Part shown: piece after piece, positions 1 through 12,916 of the stretch | Numbering within the stretch: the stretch's first letter is position 1 | Layout of the letters: each line of letters starts with the position of its first letter | Assembly: GCA_900618795.1 (NCBI GenBank) | Contig: UYJD01000008.1 | Span: 1,163,104-1,227,103, forward strand | Direction of reading: 5' to 3' | Origin: Cyanodermella asteris | Taxonomy: Eukaryota; Ascomycota; Lecanoromycetes; Ostropales; Stictidaceae | DNA: 64,000 nucleotides | Made by a program: the position numbers and the translations under genes | The notes under the pieces: model-generated | Told to the model about the DNA's origin: nothing | What the model saw: the letters and a program-made list of their open reading frames with translations, nothing else | Database searches by the model: none

Positions 1-903
1 AAGCTCAGCCAGGATCACGCCCTTAGTTTCAGCCGGTTGTTCGAAATGCTCTTTTCGTGTATAGGCCGAACGCCAGCGCAGACGAAGAGCACCGAGACAA
101 ACTGCCCCAACTGAGTTTGTTGATTAACTTTTTAAGATCGTCCGAAAAGCATAGGAACGGCGCCAATCGGCCCCAGGCATGTTCAGCTTTCACCAAGGCG
201 AAACATCACTTGGGCAGTCATCATGTTCTCATACTGACCACCTTCGGTGCAGTAGAACAATGTGTCCACGTTGAATATCACAACTTACGCGTCAAGGTGT
301 CAATCTGTTCGAATCTGCCTCATTAATACCAGTGTGGAGAAAGACACAGATTATTGTTCTTGCTCTCATGCTCCTGTAGCAACGCGGCAGAGTTTAGTCT
401 TACTACCTGGTTCATATGTTTCCAGCAGTATTCTAGATCAGTCATCTAACGAGCTTGATGTTGGCGGTCAGTTTTGCGCACAGGTTTCGAATTGACTGCA
501 CCATTGATCTTCATAAGGTAGGTAATGGATAAGTTTGACCCACAATATGGTTTGGCTGGATACTTTTGATTCGACACAAAATCAGATGTAGTCGCAACTG
601 TAAAGAGTTGCCTCATGCAAGTGATGAGAAGACTACAATAGAAGAATAAGACGCTAAACGAAAGACTTACAGTGAGCTAAGTCTCTAGAGACATAGGAAG
701 AAGCATTTCAAGTATATGGCTTCCTCAAACATTGATGGCCTTGCTTGGCGAACGGAGCCGCAGCCGGAGTTGATTCGAGCTTCCGAAGGAAAGCTGCCGG
801 CCCTTGAAAACAGCTGCGACACCCGTTTACTCGTGTACCACGCAACTCTCAACGGCCAACCCCATTCTGAGACGGCCCTCCCTGAAGCTGAGCTGTCGCC
901 TAT
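1..903. other. Left-edge intergenic sequence, no gene recognised
   Basis: Only short overlapping ORFs of under 90 codons on both strands, none with recognisable protein character. It probably holds the promoter and 5' leader of the AAA ATPase gene that starts at 904. No TATA box or repeat stands out. Confidence 0.5.
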
Positions 904-3900
904 ATGCATGCTATAGCCGGCCGCTCGCTGCTCTCAGGTAGGAGTGCACTTCGAGCTTGCCGATTTGTTGCTGGCCGACGCTTTGCCCTTCCTTCATACA
1001 GGTCGGTTCAGAGGACCGCTCTGCGACTGGAAAAAAACAATGGGGGCGCAAAAGAAGACACTACAGCTGCCGTCTCGTCGGAAACACAGTCGACTACGAC
1101 TTCAGAATCCATACCAGCCGAGCAAGAGGAGGTAACGCGGATATCAGACCAACCGCCAGATCCACCAGACGAAAATGACCCGACCTTTACCTTCCCCTTA
1201 CAAGAGCTAGGCTCTGGAAAGCCCACAAAAGGACCATATGGATCAGCTAAGAGAAGGATGCGCCGGAACGTTGCTCGCCTCGAAACTGTCATAACCGCAC
1301 CGCCTCAGTACCTTCAAAACAACATCAAGCTATACCAGCCCTTTGCAGAGGACGAACCAATACAAAAGGAGGTCAACGGCGGCAATGCTTCAGGTCGCCC
1401 GGACGAGGAAGTCTATCCCAACGCGACTGTCGGTGGAGGCGCATACCAAATCCATCGGGATGTCCTGTTCGAGGTTCAAGCATCAGTGAGCGCAGGGTTG
1501 CGACCAGCTTGGGCAGGTGAAGCTGACAGTATCGCGGCCGCAAAACCACACCTGGTGCTACAGAGTCCGAAGGAGGGCGGCTCGGCTTTTCTCGACGCAG
1601 TTGTGGAGAATGCTGCGAAGAGATGTCGAGCTGATGTGGTGACATTGGATGCGCAGGACATTGCGGAATTCGTGGCGGATCACAATACGATGAATGCACC
1701 GCCATATACCACTGGAACCCTCAGGACCCTCGGCTACGACACTTATGTTGTTCCCCCACATGAGCAAAACAAAGAGCCCGAAGACGATGGAGAGGACGCG
1801 TACGACGACATAGAAATTGATACGATGCACTCAAGATCTGGTGCGGGCAAAAGCAAAGGCTCAAGCTTCCTTGGCCAGCCCATGATCGTTTCGTCTCTTT
1901 CCGGGAATGTCAACGACATTTTCAAGTCCCTCGGGTTTAAGACACCCGGGCAAAACGCTAGATCAGAAGACCAGGCCCAGAGCGCAGAATCTCAATCCGG
2001 ACGCGCATACCCTACGCCGCCAGATCAGACTGTCGTTGCCAAGCTCATCGAAAGCTTGCTCAATGAGACCGATCTACAGCGCCAGGCTCGGGCACATAAG
2101 AGTGCGCAAACGGCTACGCCAACAGAAGAGAACACGTCGACAGAGGAAAGCAAGAAGCCGGCCGAGAGCACTGCATCTGCAGTACCTGTTTCTACATCGC
2201 CGCCCCCTGTGGACGATGTGGCTCGCGGCGTCATTCTGCATATTAAGGATTACCTGGAAATATACTCAACCGCCGCAGGTAGCTCTCTGTTGCGATCGAT
2301 ACACGACTTGGTACTCGCGAGACGTAAATCTGGCCAGAACGTCTTGTTACTAGGCACGTCGTCATCTGAAGACCTCCTTCCCACCTTTACCAAGGATGGC
2401 TGGAAGGATGTGCAGAACGAGGCGACATCCGGGCCATACCGCACGATTATCGTTCCCTGCACCAGTCAAGAGGTAGACGACATCTTCCGTAGCGATGAAA
2501 ACATACGAGTTCGAGACATCAACGTGCGACATCTGCAAGACATGCTCCGGAGACTGACTTTCTCACCCGAGCTGACGGACAACATCTGTCGAAGCGGCAA
2601 CTTACAGCTGGAATCATCGTCAATGTTTACGGCAGGTCTGTCAGAGGAAGTGTGGTCGTTCGAACACATGCAGCGACTCACGAACACTGCGCTTGGGCTG
2701 TTGCGGCGGGACGAAGAGATGACCGCCGAGCATGTTGAGTGGGCGTTGAACATGATCTCTTCGAGCGACGCGGCAAAGGGCGATTGGCTTGCCAAGGACA
2801 AGAAACAGCACACGTCGCCAGCCGCCAATTCTGCTGTTGATTCGAAAGAAGTCCAGGAAGAGCGCTTGAAGAAGCTTCGCAAGCAGTGCAACGCGCACGA
2901 GAAGAAGCTGCTCAGCGGCGTCATCGACCCAGTCAACATCAGTACCACCTTTGGAGATGTGCGCGCCCCTGCGACGACGAAAGATGCTCTCCAAAACCTG
3001 ACATCGCTGTCTTTGACAAGACCTGAAGCTTTCACTTATGGTATTCTCGCCCAGGAGAAGATTCCAGGACTACTTTTGTACGGGCCACCTGGTACAGGCA
3101 AGACGCTGCTTGCCAAAGCAGTAGCCAAAGAATCAGGTGCGACCGTCCTTGAGGTCTCGGGCTCAGATGTCTACGACATGTACGTTGGAGAGGGCGAGAA
3201 GAACGTGCGTGCCATATTCAGCCTTGCCAAGAAGATTGCTCCCTGCGTGGTGTTCATCGACGAAGCTGATGCAATCTTCGGCCAGAGGAGTAACAGTGGG
3301 TCGCGGACGACGCATCGTGAGATCATCAATCAGTTTTTGCGAGAGTGGGACGGCATGAACGAAAAGAGTGCTTTCATTATGGTTGCCACCAACAGACCTT
3401 TCGACCTCGACGATGCAGTGCTGCGACGACTCCCAAGACGACTTCTGGTTGATTTGCCCACCGAGAAGGACAGGGAGGAGATTCTGAAAATACATCTCAA
3501 GGGTGAGCTGTTAGCGGAGGACGTCAGCTTTGCACAGTTGGCACAGAAGACACCATTCTACTCCGGATCCGATCTAAAGAACATTTGCGTATCAGCTGCT
3601 CTGACATGCGTGCGCGAGGAGACCGACGCTGCCATCAAGCATGCGAGTGAAACCGTCTCTGCCTTGACGGGGGATGACACAGCAAATGCAACTGCAGAAG
3701 ATCCTACAAAGGATACCGAGACCAAGCCAGCCTCGGAAGAATCAGCTGCGCAGGAGTCACAGTCTACCAAGGAGCCCTACAAGTACCCCGAGCGACGAAC
3801 TTTGAGGAACGACCACTTTGAGAAGGCACTGTCGGAGATTAGCGCAAGTATCTCTGACGACATGAGCAGCTTGACGGCGATCCGACGCTTCGACGAAAAG

Positions 3901-4011
3901 TACGGTGATCGCAAGGGTAGAAGAAAGAAGGTTGGCGGGCCCGGCTTCGGAACAGTCACGGAGAAGGAACGGGAAAAGCTGGAAGACGGACGTGTCAGGA
4001 CGGAACAATAG
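904..4011 (+). CDS. Mitochondrial AAA-family ATPase (ATAD1/Msp1-like AAA module)
   Basis: Intronless, 1035 aa. The first ~45 residues are rich in Arg, Ala and Ser and lack acidic residues, as in a mitochondrial targeting sequence; a low-complexity Ser/Thr/Glu stretch follows. Residues ~455-540 resemble a degenerate AAA-like fold without a Walker A. The canonical AAA module spans ~690-880: Walker A GPPGTGKT from residue 727, Walker B IDEAD around 785-789, sensor 1 VATNRP and a tandem-arginine segment DDAVLRRLPRR. An AAA lid and a charged C-terminus end in a basic Gly-rich tail. The AAA core belongs to the ATAD1/Msp1/spastin group, but this long fungal protein has no clear N-terminal transmembrane anchor, so matrix residence is an inference. 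The family usually remodels or extracts proteins using ATP. The first in-frame ATG is taken as the start because it opens the targeting-like peptide. Confidence 0.85.
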   Translation: MHAIAGRSLLSGRSALRACRFVAGRRFALPSYRSVQRTALRLEKNNGGAKEDTTAAVSSETQSTTTSESIPAEQEEVTRISDQPPDPPDENDPTFTFPLQELGSGKPTKGPYGSAKRRMRRNVARLETVITAPPQYLQNNIKLYQPFAEDEPIQKEVNGGNASGRPDEEVYPNATVGGGAYQIHRDVLFEVQASVSAGLRPAWAGEADSIAAAKPHLVLQSPKEGGSAFLDAVVENAAKRCRADVVTLDAQDIAEFVADHNTMNAPPYTTGTLRTLGYDTYVVPPHEQNKEPEDDGEDAYDDIEIDTMHSRSGAGKSKGSSFLGQPMIVSSLSGNVNDIFKSLGFKTPGQNARSEDQAQSAESQSGRAYPTPPDQTVVAKLIESLLNETDLQRQARAHKSAQTATPTEENTSTEESKKPAESTASAVPVSTSPPPVDDVARGVILHIKDYLEIYSTAAGSSLLRSIHDLVLARRKSGQNVLLLGTSSSEDLLPTFTKDGWKDVQNEATSGPYRTIIVPCTSQEVDDIFRSDENIRVRDINVRHLQDMLRRLTFSPELTDNICRSGNLQLESSSMFTAGLSEEVWSFEHMQRLTNTALGLLRRDEEMTAEHVEWALNMISSSDAAKGDWLAKDKKQHTSPAANSAVDSKEVQEERLKKLRKQCNAHEKKLLSGVIDPVNISTTFGDVRAPATTKDALQNLTSLSLTRPEAFTYGILAQEKIPGLLLYGPPGTGKTLLAKAVAKESGATVLEVSGSDVYDMYVGEGEKNVRAIFSLAKKIAPCVVFIDEADAIFGQRSNSGSRTTHREIINQFLREWDGMNEKSAFIMVATNRPFDLDDAVLRRLPRRLLVDLPTEKDREEILKIHLKGELLAEDVSFAQLAQKTPFYSGSDLKNICVSAALTCVREETDAAIKHASETVSALTGDDTANATAEDPTKDTETKPASEESAAQESQSTKEPYKYPERRTLRNDHFEKALSEISASISDDMSSLTAIRRFDEKYGDRKGRRKKVGGPGFGTVTEKEREKLEDGRVRTEQ

Positions 4012-6511
4012 AGTGTGAAAGAAATTGCGCGGCGATGCAATTCAAGCGCGCATGTAAGGAATTGCGTATATAGATGGCATTCTTTGCTTGCTTGCGTACT
4101 TGTTTGGATGCATTGGCAGCAAGAACTGCTGGATTGTACTTTTAGACATCAGGTATGAGAGGGAGAGGACAGCAGGATTTTTGAGTATCCCGCAATGAAT
4201 TGACAAGGACTTCACGTTTCGGGAACACGTTCGGGACTCACTGTGCTTGACTCACCGATTGTCCTTGAATCAATGATTGTCCCTTGCAACGAAATCCGAA
4301 GTGGAACTTTTACAAGAGTTCTTAGACCAAGGATTTGAGGGAGCCCACGTGATTGAAGCTCATGTCCACTGGTCGCAAATATACTTCACCGAGTCCACGA
4401 TGAGTCCACTTCAGTAGAAATCATGTTCCACGTGCGGTCTTCCGATCTATTTAGTACGGTAGCTAAATTTGCATCCGAACACATTTTCACTTCCCATTGC
4501 ACGATCTCATTCGGCCAAAGCTCGGGCAAGTGAGTTTTAAGGCTAAAGAGATCTAGATTGTGCCGATGCAGGGTTATCCTGCAGGCAATCCCGAAAGTGG
4601 GTGGTCAGACAGAAATCTGCCTGGTCAGCCAGAACACCGGCAGATCGGCGGGGGGACGTTGGGTGGCGTATAGTACCTACCTACATTGACTGAAGTTGTT
4701 CTGGGATAGATAGATAGACAACGGATGGTTCTCCTGGTGTGCGCGTATATCTTTTGGTAGGCGGAGTCTCATGACATTGCGTACGCGTAGGCTTCTTGAA
4801 GCTCCGTACAGTATGTAGACGACATTTCCTTGCATTTCGGAAATATCGGCTGGTTCGTGGTATTCAGTCTACGAATACCCTCTTGGCGTGGTGAATGTGC
4901 GGAGTTTGTCGCTTGTTTGCGTGCTCATGTAGGCTTGCCCAGATAGAAGGCCGGTGATCGTCTTTGCAAATAGTCTGTGGCTGATAGCAGTGGTAGCAGA
5001 CACGGCTGTACCTTCGCAGTATCGATCTAGATTCACAAGTACCTGCCCAAGTACGCCCAAGAGACTTGCTGTGGCGATCACAAAGGACAATGCTCGAGAA
5101 TCAATGCAAATTTAGGTCGATTGAGGTGCGCCACAGCATCATGCAATCATGAAACTGTGAGCTTTCCTCAGCTCATCTCGACGTTGGCGTTGGTCGAATC
5201 ATCGTAGCATGGAGACATGCATAACGGTCGGGCCGCAGAAGCACGAGTTTCACAAGAGTGGCGCATCGTTCGAAACTCCTCGCCGCTCTCCCTCAGCCCT
5301 GCCGTATGTGTAAATGCATCGCGAAATGCGGTCTCTTTGTAAAGTCAAAATCCCCGGATCGACGAGATCTTTGGGTGAGCCGGATGCCGGTCGCCAGCTG
5401 CCAGGTGCCAGTAACCAGGGTTATGGCGCCTGAACTCGGAAAAGTCGAAACGCAACCAGCGCCAGAAAGCGCGACGCGTCGGAAATGTCGCTCCACGTTC
5501 AATTTCACTGGTTAGGTAAATCATGAGTATAACTGACGTTAGCCGAATAATAGCTGATGTGCGGAGATGGGATTTCCAGCGTTCGTGCTGATCACGTTTC
5601 CAGGCCAGGCAAAGAACCTTGTGCTCGGGAGTGGCTGCTGCCCGGCACATTCGTAAGTCAAGCCTTGGTGTTGTCTGGGCGGAGGCAAATTCCCTGCATG
5701 AAGCCTGGCTGATTGGCTGACAGACAGACGAGGATGGCGACCAGTTGCATTAGGGCCATCAGATTGGCGCAACATGGTGTAGGACGAAAGGCTGTGTGGT
5801 GAGCAAAAGGCCTCCTCCAAACAACGCCCCCTGCAACACTTCAGCATGCTTTACCCTGCCACACCAGCACCCCAATAATGCCCCCAACCTTTGTGTTGGT
5901 TTACCTACCAGACCACCACACCACCACCCTCGCTCAGCGCCAGTCCAGACCCTTTAGCGCCTTTCCATCTCGACTCGGAAGGTCTTAGATGCACCTATCT
6001 TACTCGGCCAGCCCTCAGCCGCGCTCAGTAACCTCCGAGACGATCAATTCACCACGCCTTTTGCTCCAACTTTCCGCCCCGCTGGCCGGTACCCATCTTC
6101 TCTAATCATCTTCAGTCGACCCATCCGACATACATACCTACGTACTTACCCTCCGCCACCTTTTGGCGACACTGAGCATTCGCTCTTGGCTGATCCCTCG
6201 GCCTCGTCATTGACCACTGCGCCGGCTGCGATTTCCCGAGTCTTGTCGGATCGGACTCGACCTTCGTTGTACATACCCCATTTCGCGCAGGTATCTTACA
6301 TTCGTAACACCTTGTCGCCAATCTTTGCATCACTTCTTTGCCCTTCTGACGATCACGAATCATCTCACGGCCTTCAGTATCCAGTCCACCGACACACTGC
6401 TTAACACAGACATCGAAACAAAAGAGATAGGAATAGCACATAAGGCTCGCTGTCGGAGACAAAAGAACACCGGGCTCAGGCCCTGCACTCACACTAACTC
6501 GATAAACCGCC
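4012..6511. other. Intergenic region with long pyrimidine-rich leader
   Basis: About 2.5 kb without a supportable gene. Short ORFs on both strands show no domain. There is a small GATA microsatellite near 4708-4722. From ~5870 to 6511 the + strand becomes C/T-rich with CCACCA runs, typical of a filamentous-fungal promoter and 5' leader, and it ends at the ADAM protease start codon. Several short upstream ATGs occur in this leader, so the transcript may carry upstream ORFs. Confidence 0.5.
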
Positions 6512-8984
6512 ATGCGGTTCTCATTCCCTTTGGCTTCGGCCATCACGGCTGTACTGTCGATAACAACACTGGTCCGTGCACACTCTAAACGAAGAGAGCC
6601 TCTGAACTATCTGTCCCTGGTCGACGAGCCCACGATCAACACCCCATCACATCGCGTCCACGCACACTCAAAGTTCGACATAACGTTTACGCTCCATCGC
6701 GGAGACCAGAGGATCAGGTTGACTTTGGAACCGAATCATGATGTCCTGGCGCCCGGAGCTTTCATTACATACATCGATGGTCAAGGCCGAGAACTTCGAA
6801 GAGAGCCCATCGACAGAAGCGAACATAAAATCTTCAAAGGCACCGCTTGGAGAGAAATGAGAGGGCAGAAAGGCCACTGGGAGAAAGCCGGCGATGCCAG
6901 CGTCAACATCTACAGAGATGGAGATTCTCCGTTGTTTGAGGGAGCCTTTGGATTAGGACTCGACGACCACAACATCCAACTGCGAAGTAAGTACCAGTCG
7001 ACGAAGCACGAGAGTGATGTCGACTTGGAACCGTCCAACGACGATTACATGCTGGTTTGGAGGACTCAAGATATCTCGGTCCGACCTCAAGGCGCTGCAG
7101 GCCAGTCGGTCCTTAACGACGGCCCGGTGTACGAGCAGATATACGCACCTTGGGAGCAACAGCTGAGACGCAAGAGCGAGATTGCTTTCGATCGAGATGT
7201 AACAGTGCGTGCTGATGCCGGATCATGGGGTACCATGAACGTTCGCCACTTGTTTGGAAAGCGCCAACAGACCATCGACGGGGGCACACAGACTGGAAAT
7301 GCCGGCGTCGTGAACTTGAGGAACTCCATTGGCAATACTGCAGGATGTCCGACACAGAAGAAAGTTGCTCTGATTGGTGTTGCTGCTGACTGCAATTATG
7401 TCAGTACGTTCAACTCGTCCCAAAGTGTCAAGGACAACATCATCACCCAAATCGGCACGGCGTCCAAAGTATATGAAAGCACTTTCAACATCACTCTTGG
7501 TATCGCCAATCTGACCATCACTGATGGTTCCTGCCCGAGCGCTGCGACTGCGGCGACTCCTTGGAACGTTGGTTGCCAACCACTCAGTGTCCAAGACCGA
7601 TTGGGTGCCTTTTCAGGCTGGAGAGGCCAACAAGCCGACACAAATGCGTTCTGGATGTTGCTCTCGAATTGTCCCACTGGAGACGAAGTCGGTCTGTCCT
7701 GGACTGGGGCTCTCTGCACCCGCTCGACCTCTTCCAATAACGGTACCGGTGCTAACATAGTCGTCAAAACAAGCACGGAGTGGCAGGTCATGGCACATGA
7801 GACTGCCCACACCTTTGGTGCCGTTCACGATTGCGATGCGGACGCTTGCAAAGATAGCAACTTCGTCAATGCCCAGCGCTGCTGTCCAGTATCTGCGAAT
7901 AGCTGTGATGCTCAACGCCAGTTCATCATGAACCCCAGCATCAGCAGCAATAGTATCAACAAGTTCTCGCCCTGCACCGTCGGGAACATCTGCCAGGGTA
8001 TGGCATCCAAGGCTATTAACAGCTCCTGTCTCGTCGACAACGTCAAGGTGCCGCTGATCACTGCAAAGCAATGCGGTAATGGTATAGTCGAAGAAGGAGA
8101 GGATTGTGATTGCGGTGGGACCCAGAACTGTGGCAACAATCAATGCTGCGACCCCTCCACCTGCAAGTTCAAGAATAATGCTCAGTGCGACGACAGCAAC
8201 GAGTCTTGTTGCCATCAGTGCCGATTCGCCTCATCAGGTACCGTTTGCAGAGCATCAACTGGCCAGTGTGATCCTCAAGAGACCTGCCCTGGTAACAGCG
8301 GTACTTGTCCCACGGATCAATTTACCCCTGACGGCAACGACTGCGGTAATGGCAACCAATGTGCTTCCGGACAATGTACAAGCCGAACTCTCCAGTGCCG
8401 GCAGTTGATGGGTACGAGCTTGACGAACGGTCAAAACGACACGACATCCTGCGACGACCAAACATGCCAGGTCTCCTGCCGGAGCCCGGAGTTTGGATCC
8501 AATGTTTGCTACCAGATGCAACAAAACTTCCTCGACGGGACTGTCTGTGGCGGTGATGGCCGTTGTAAAAATGTAAGTCATACTCCTCCTCTTTTTGATC
8601 ATGTGGAAGCTGACTTGGGTATAGGGTGCCTGTCAGGGCAGTACTGCTGGTGGCCAGATCAAGTCGTGGATCGATCAGAATCGATCCCTCGTCATCGGCA
8701 TCGCGTGCGGTGTTGGCGGACTAATCCTGCTTTCGCTTCTTTGCTGTGCTGTCAGCTACTGCCGCAGGAAGAAGTCAGCCCGACGCGTTAAGGCTGCACA
8801 AGCTGCTGGCTGGAATGGTAGTGGGTACTCATCACCAAATGGCGCCCAGCATGGTCCAACGCCGGGGCCGAACTGGCCGGGCGACGCCAATCAGCACTGG
8901 TATGGGCAGCCAGGCGCCAACCAGAGCTATCCCATGCAGCAATATTCAGGCTTCGGACAGCATCAGAGCGTCAGGTACGCGTGA
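6512..8984 (+). CDS. ADAM-type zinc metalloprotease with disintegrin domain (ADM-B-like)
   Basis: Two exons, 6512-8572 and 8625-8984, with a 52-nt GTAAGT...ATAG intron; the protein is 806 aa. Order: signal peptide (residues 1-~24), long prodomain, reprolysin catalytic domain with zinc motif HETAHTFGAVHD at 429-440 and an IMNP Met-turn downstream, a Cys-rich disintegrin domain starting around CGNGIVEEGEDCDC, a further Cys-rich stretch, one transmembrane helix (around VIGIACGVGGLILLSLLCCA) and a short basic cytoplasmic tail ending VRYA. The second exon supplies the membrane anchor; reading through the intron would instead give a truncated secreted form. This is the complete layout of fungal ADAM proteases, cell-surface sheddases whose substrates are mostly unknown. 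All zinc ligands and the catalytic Glu are present. Confidence 0.93.
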
Positions 8985-10185
8985 GTCAAAGGTAAATTCT
9001 TGCATCGTTGGGCGTTTTCATGAGAAGATGGGAAGACGGCAGAGCTTGAAGGCGCTGCATAAGAATGCATCTTTCGGGGTCACTGGCATCGTTTCACTGC
9101 ATATAAAGTATCAGATATCACAGCATCACAAGGAACATTTGCTACAATGGCTCTATCTTCTATTCTGGTCTATCTTATCCTTATTCTTTGGTTCCAAATG
9201 CTGCTCCGCTCGCTGCATCCGCAGAATGTCTCGATCAGATAGGAGGCCTCCGGTGACGATGGCCCCTGAGTGGACCTGGCCGCCCTCCAACACCGCTTGC
9301 CCTGTGCCCTGCACGGCGGCTCGCTGCAGCCAGCGTGCTCAGAGAGGTACCGTCACAGTCGCCCTGACGCCACGGCGCCGCCTGGTTCCGGCTTGTCCTA
9401 GCCCTAAATGTCTTACTGATGTGAGTTTTCTTCGCAGTGCCCACAGCCCAACTTTCTCTTCCGCACATCCTGGTTTTCCACACCACCACCCACATCCCCA
9501 AACCACCCTCAAATCAATAACAAATAGCTCCTCTACTTCCTAACCAGGCTACAAATTAACGACAAGCAACGGTGTCAGCTCTCGATGCGGCCGTTCATCA
9601 CAAGCTGTTGCGCGAGATGCATAAATCTCGCAGCTTCAGCTCGAAGCGAGCTTGCATTGGTGTTCATAGCTTGGTCTCTGCGACCCAGGACCATCCAATA
9701 GGCGAGATACGTCCTGCCTGGGCGATTCATGTGAGTCTCCAATGCGATTGCATCTGTCTTATCCCCCTCATCGCCTCGTCGTCCCACTTTTACCCCCAGC
9801 TCCTGCTCAGGCACTTGGGAGAGACTTCGCCCGGAAGCTCAATCCCTCACATCACCACTCTAGCTACCAATGTTCCGGCTCAGGGAGCTGGGAGATCACC
9901 TGATCATTCGCTGAAGCAAGCACTCAATCACGTACCTTGCTTTACACCTTCGCTGTGCACCCTACCTGACCATCAACATTCTCCCACACCGTGTCATCCT
10001 GTTTCCTTGTGAAACACGCACTTGATTGAACGTTGCCTCGTGCATGTCATCGCGCACTTGATCATCGTCTGGTCCAACTGGTTGTGCATCAACTTGCCCA
10101 TTCACCTGCTCTCATCACTCTGTACATACTTCCTCGCTGTCTTGTCTGATCCATCTGCCCTCTCACATCCTGGTTTTGATCTGCA
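8985..10185. other. Intergenic, C/T-rich leader-like sequence
   Basis: About 1.2 kb following the ADAM gene. No protein-like frame. From ~9470 to 10185 the + strand is rich in CCACC/CATC and CTC runs like the leaders of active genes nearby, yet it leads into the degenerate region below rather than an intact ORF. It may be the promoter of the decayed gene. Confidence 0.4.
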
Positions 10186-12662
10186 TTGACAACAATCCGA
10201 GCCTCATCACTAACAATCTCACAGGAAATGCTTCAATCACGTGGTCGTTGTGGAGAAGAGTTCAAAATTGACATTGACGCACAAAGGCTCTTACGATGTC
10301 CGTCTGGAATCCACGGAGTCGGCTGTGGAACTCGTGGAGGACACGAGTGGGACGTCAGACTCCGAGGGACAATCAGATGAGACCATGCAAACTGGCTCGG
10401 CTTCGCATTGTAGTACGCGCTGTGAGGGATGAAAAGTAAGTTATTTGCACAATTACTTACACCTCCAACTACTGACAAAGAAAACGGGCTCTTGACTCAC
10501 CAGAACGGCCGGGAGGCGGAGTCTTGGGGCGGTTTCGGTAGTGACAGCCGCCGGGTGGTGCAGTAGCACCATATCGCGAAGAGACGGTGGAGTGTGCGAG
10601 GTTTGGCAGATGGTAAGTCGTTCGCCAAAGTCATTACCATACCTAACCCTCGATACGTACCGTCAACATGTCTCCTGGTGCCTTTTTTCTGGACAAACAA
10701 CTGACGAGTAGTCAAGTAGTGGCAGTGCAATCCTCATCTGGCGCAAGAAGTTTGGCCAGCAATCCATTTATCGATGGTCGGCTGGCTGTTGCTGGTCCAC
10801 TTGTGGTTCAAGTAAGTACTTTGTACAATAATTCTTAATTCCAACAGCTGACATTTTGGACAGCAGTGCATGATAACGCTGTACGAGTGGCTCCAACGCC
10901 AGAAAAGGCCCTGGACCCAAGCATGGCAAGGTTGGAAATGACTGCTTGACGATCTTGTGCTAGCAGCCCTTGCATCAAGGGCGAGCTCTCGGGCTGGAAC
11001 TTCAACGATCCGCCCAACATGAATCCCGAAAGCAACGGCTTCGGGGCAATGCCCATGAACAGCTTCAACGGCTGTGTCGCCTCCGGCAGGATTGACCCAG
11101 CGGTCCTGCACGGTGGCACATACAACCAATCTGGCGGCCTTACCAAAGATCCTAGGACGCCCCTTGGAGGGTTGAACTGGATTTTCACAGCCCTCACCGG
11201 CGGGACTGCTTGGGAGTGCACCAAGCAGGCAGCCGGTGGCCAGTCAGGTGGCTTCGGTGGCAGTTCAATGTACGGCAGTGCTGAATCGCGGACTGCAGTA
11301 CGGCAAACTGCTGTTCAAAAACAAGTCGACCTGGTCCTTTGATCGAGCCGACGAGCATCGCCGAAGCTATGAAAGCTACCGAGACCTGAGGGACATTGAC
11401 TCCCACAGCTCGAAGGCGTAGGGAGAAATGGTTACCGCCCAATATAGCCATTTCGCTGAGGACCAGCAGGCCTCCAAGGTTCTCGCGCACCACCTTGGTG
11501 GCGACCCTTACAATCTTTCTGGACAGCTTGCCAAGTTGGGCTTGATGGACCAGTTCCGCAACCGCCACAGCCCGATGTACAATCGCGACAGTTTTACCAT
11601 TGCTGCCTCTGTGTTCGTCTCGGGATGACAAGAGGACTCAGGACTTTTCTATTCCGAATTAGATGCAATCTCGCAAACAGAGTCGACACGAACGGTCGCA
11701 CACGGCTGGGCCGTTGTGGGAGTCAAGTAACGCCTCTCCAGTCAAGACTTGACATGGTGGGACGCCTTTGGCGCCAGGCTGAGCAAGAGTCAACGACAGT
11801 CAATTACTCGGGTGCGAGGTGGCAGGTCAATTCCAAGGTGTCTTCGACTTTCCGTAATGGGAAAGGCACAGCGAGGACGATCATCGGCAGGTTGTGTCAG
11901 CTCCTTGCTCGACAGCCCTACCAGCATGAATGTGCCCCTTCTCAATGTACAACCAGACTCAAAATGGCTGCTGGGCCAAGGACTCGAGCTGGCCTCGTGA
12001 CCATCACGAAGACGTACCTGTCTTGGTGCCACCCTTTGCTGTGACGGGAAGCGAACCTCAGTCAAAATCGCAGCAACAGGCACAAGCCGGAGAACCAGCA
12101 AGACGAGCGTGTCGAATTACTGGAACGCACGCTAAGAGAAAGTCAGCACTTGGAGCAACTAGTGCAGGTTCTGAAGGCAGCATATATGATGAGGGAGAGC
12201 TTCAAGTCTGGCCTCGCTCGCATTGTGTCGAATACCCCAAGATGTCGATACGCTAACCTGGCTGGATGGACTCGACCGCGACCATCCGACCTCGATGACG
12301 CCGTGGAGCGATCTGTTCGGTTGCTATGACGGTGTGGGCACGCTCGACAGCATTCGAAATGAATCGCGTCGCTGCAAGAACCACAGTCCTCACGATCGTG
12401 AGTTGACCGTCGTCGAAGAAGCCAATGGAACGCCTCTTCCAACCCATACCAATCTCTCGCGCGCGTCCGCTGCCGTGTCGGCTTCTCACCTGGCGCGTCG
12501 TCCTGGACGGACGGGACCTCTCCCGGATCCATCGGCTCTCCGGTGGCACCGATGTATTCGCCCACGTCGCCGGGCTGGTTTGCCGGCACGCCATGTTGTT
12601 TGCCGGCGAGCAGAAAGCACGCCGAGGGTCGATCAGGCCCTCAGCGCTGCACTGCATCTTCT
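10186..12662 (+). pseudogene. Degenerate, intron-containing coding remnants of unknown identity
   Basis: No intact ORF, but protein-like segments appear in shifting + frames broken by stops. Examples: a Gly/Asn/Pro-rich stretch near 10980-11340 with phrases such as WNFNDPPNMNPES and IDPAVLHGG; a charged stretch at ~11290-11630 with a single internal stop; and a coiled-coil-like stretch at ~12085-12190 (ERVELLERTLRESQHLEQL). Good splice-donor words (GTAAGT) occur at ~10436, 10613 and 10810, and the last is followed by a normal acceptor (CCAACAG, ~10850). This fits one or more former spliced genes that have lost function. I cannot name the family; the assignment to a single gene is inference. 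Confidence 0.4.

Positions 12663-12916
<254 letters not shown>

Noticed and set aside
8746-9543. Plus-strand 265-codon ORF after the ADAM gene
   Set aside because: It overlaps the second ADAM exon in another frame and has no domain; a shadow continuing into intergenic sequence.
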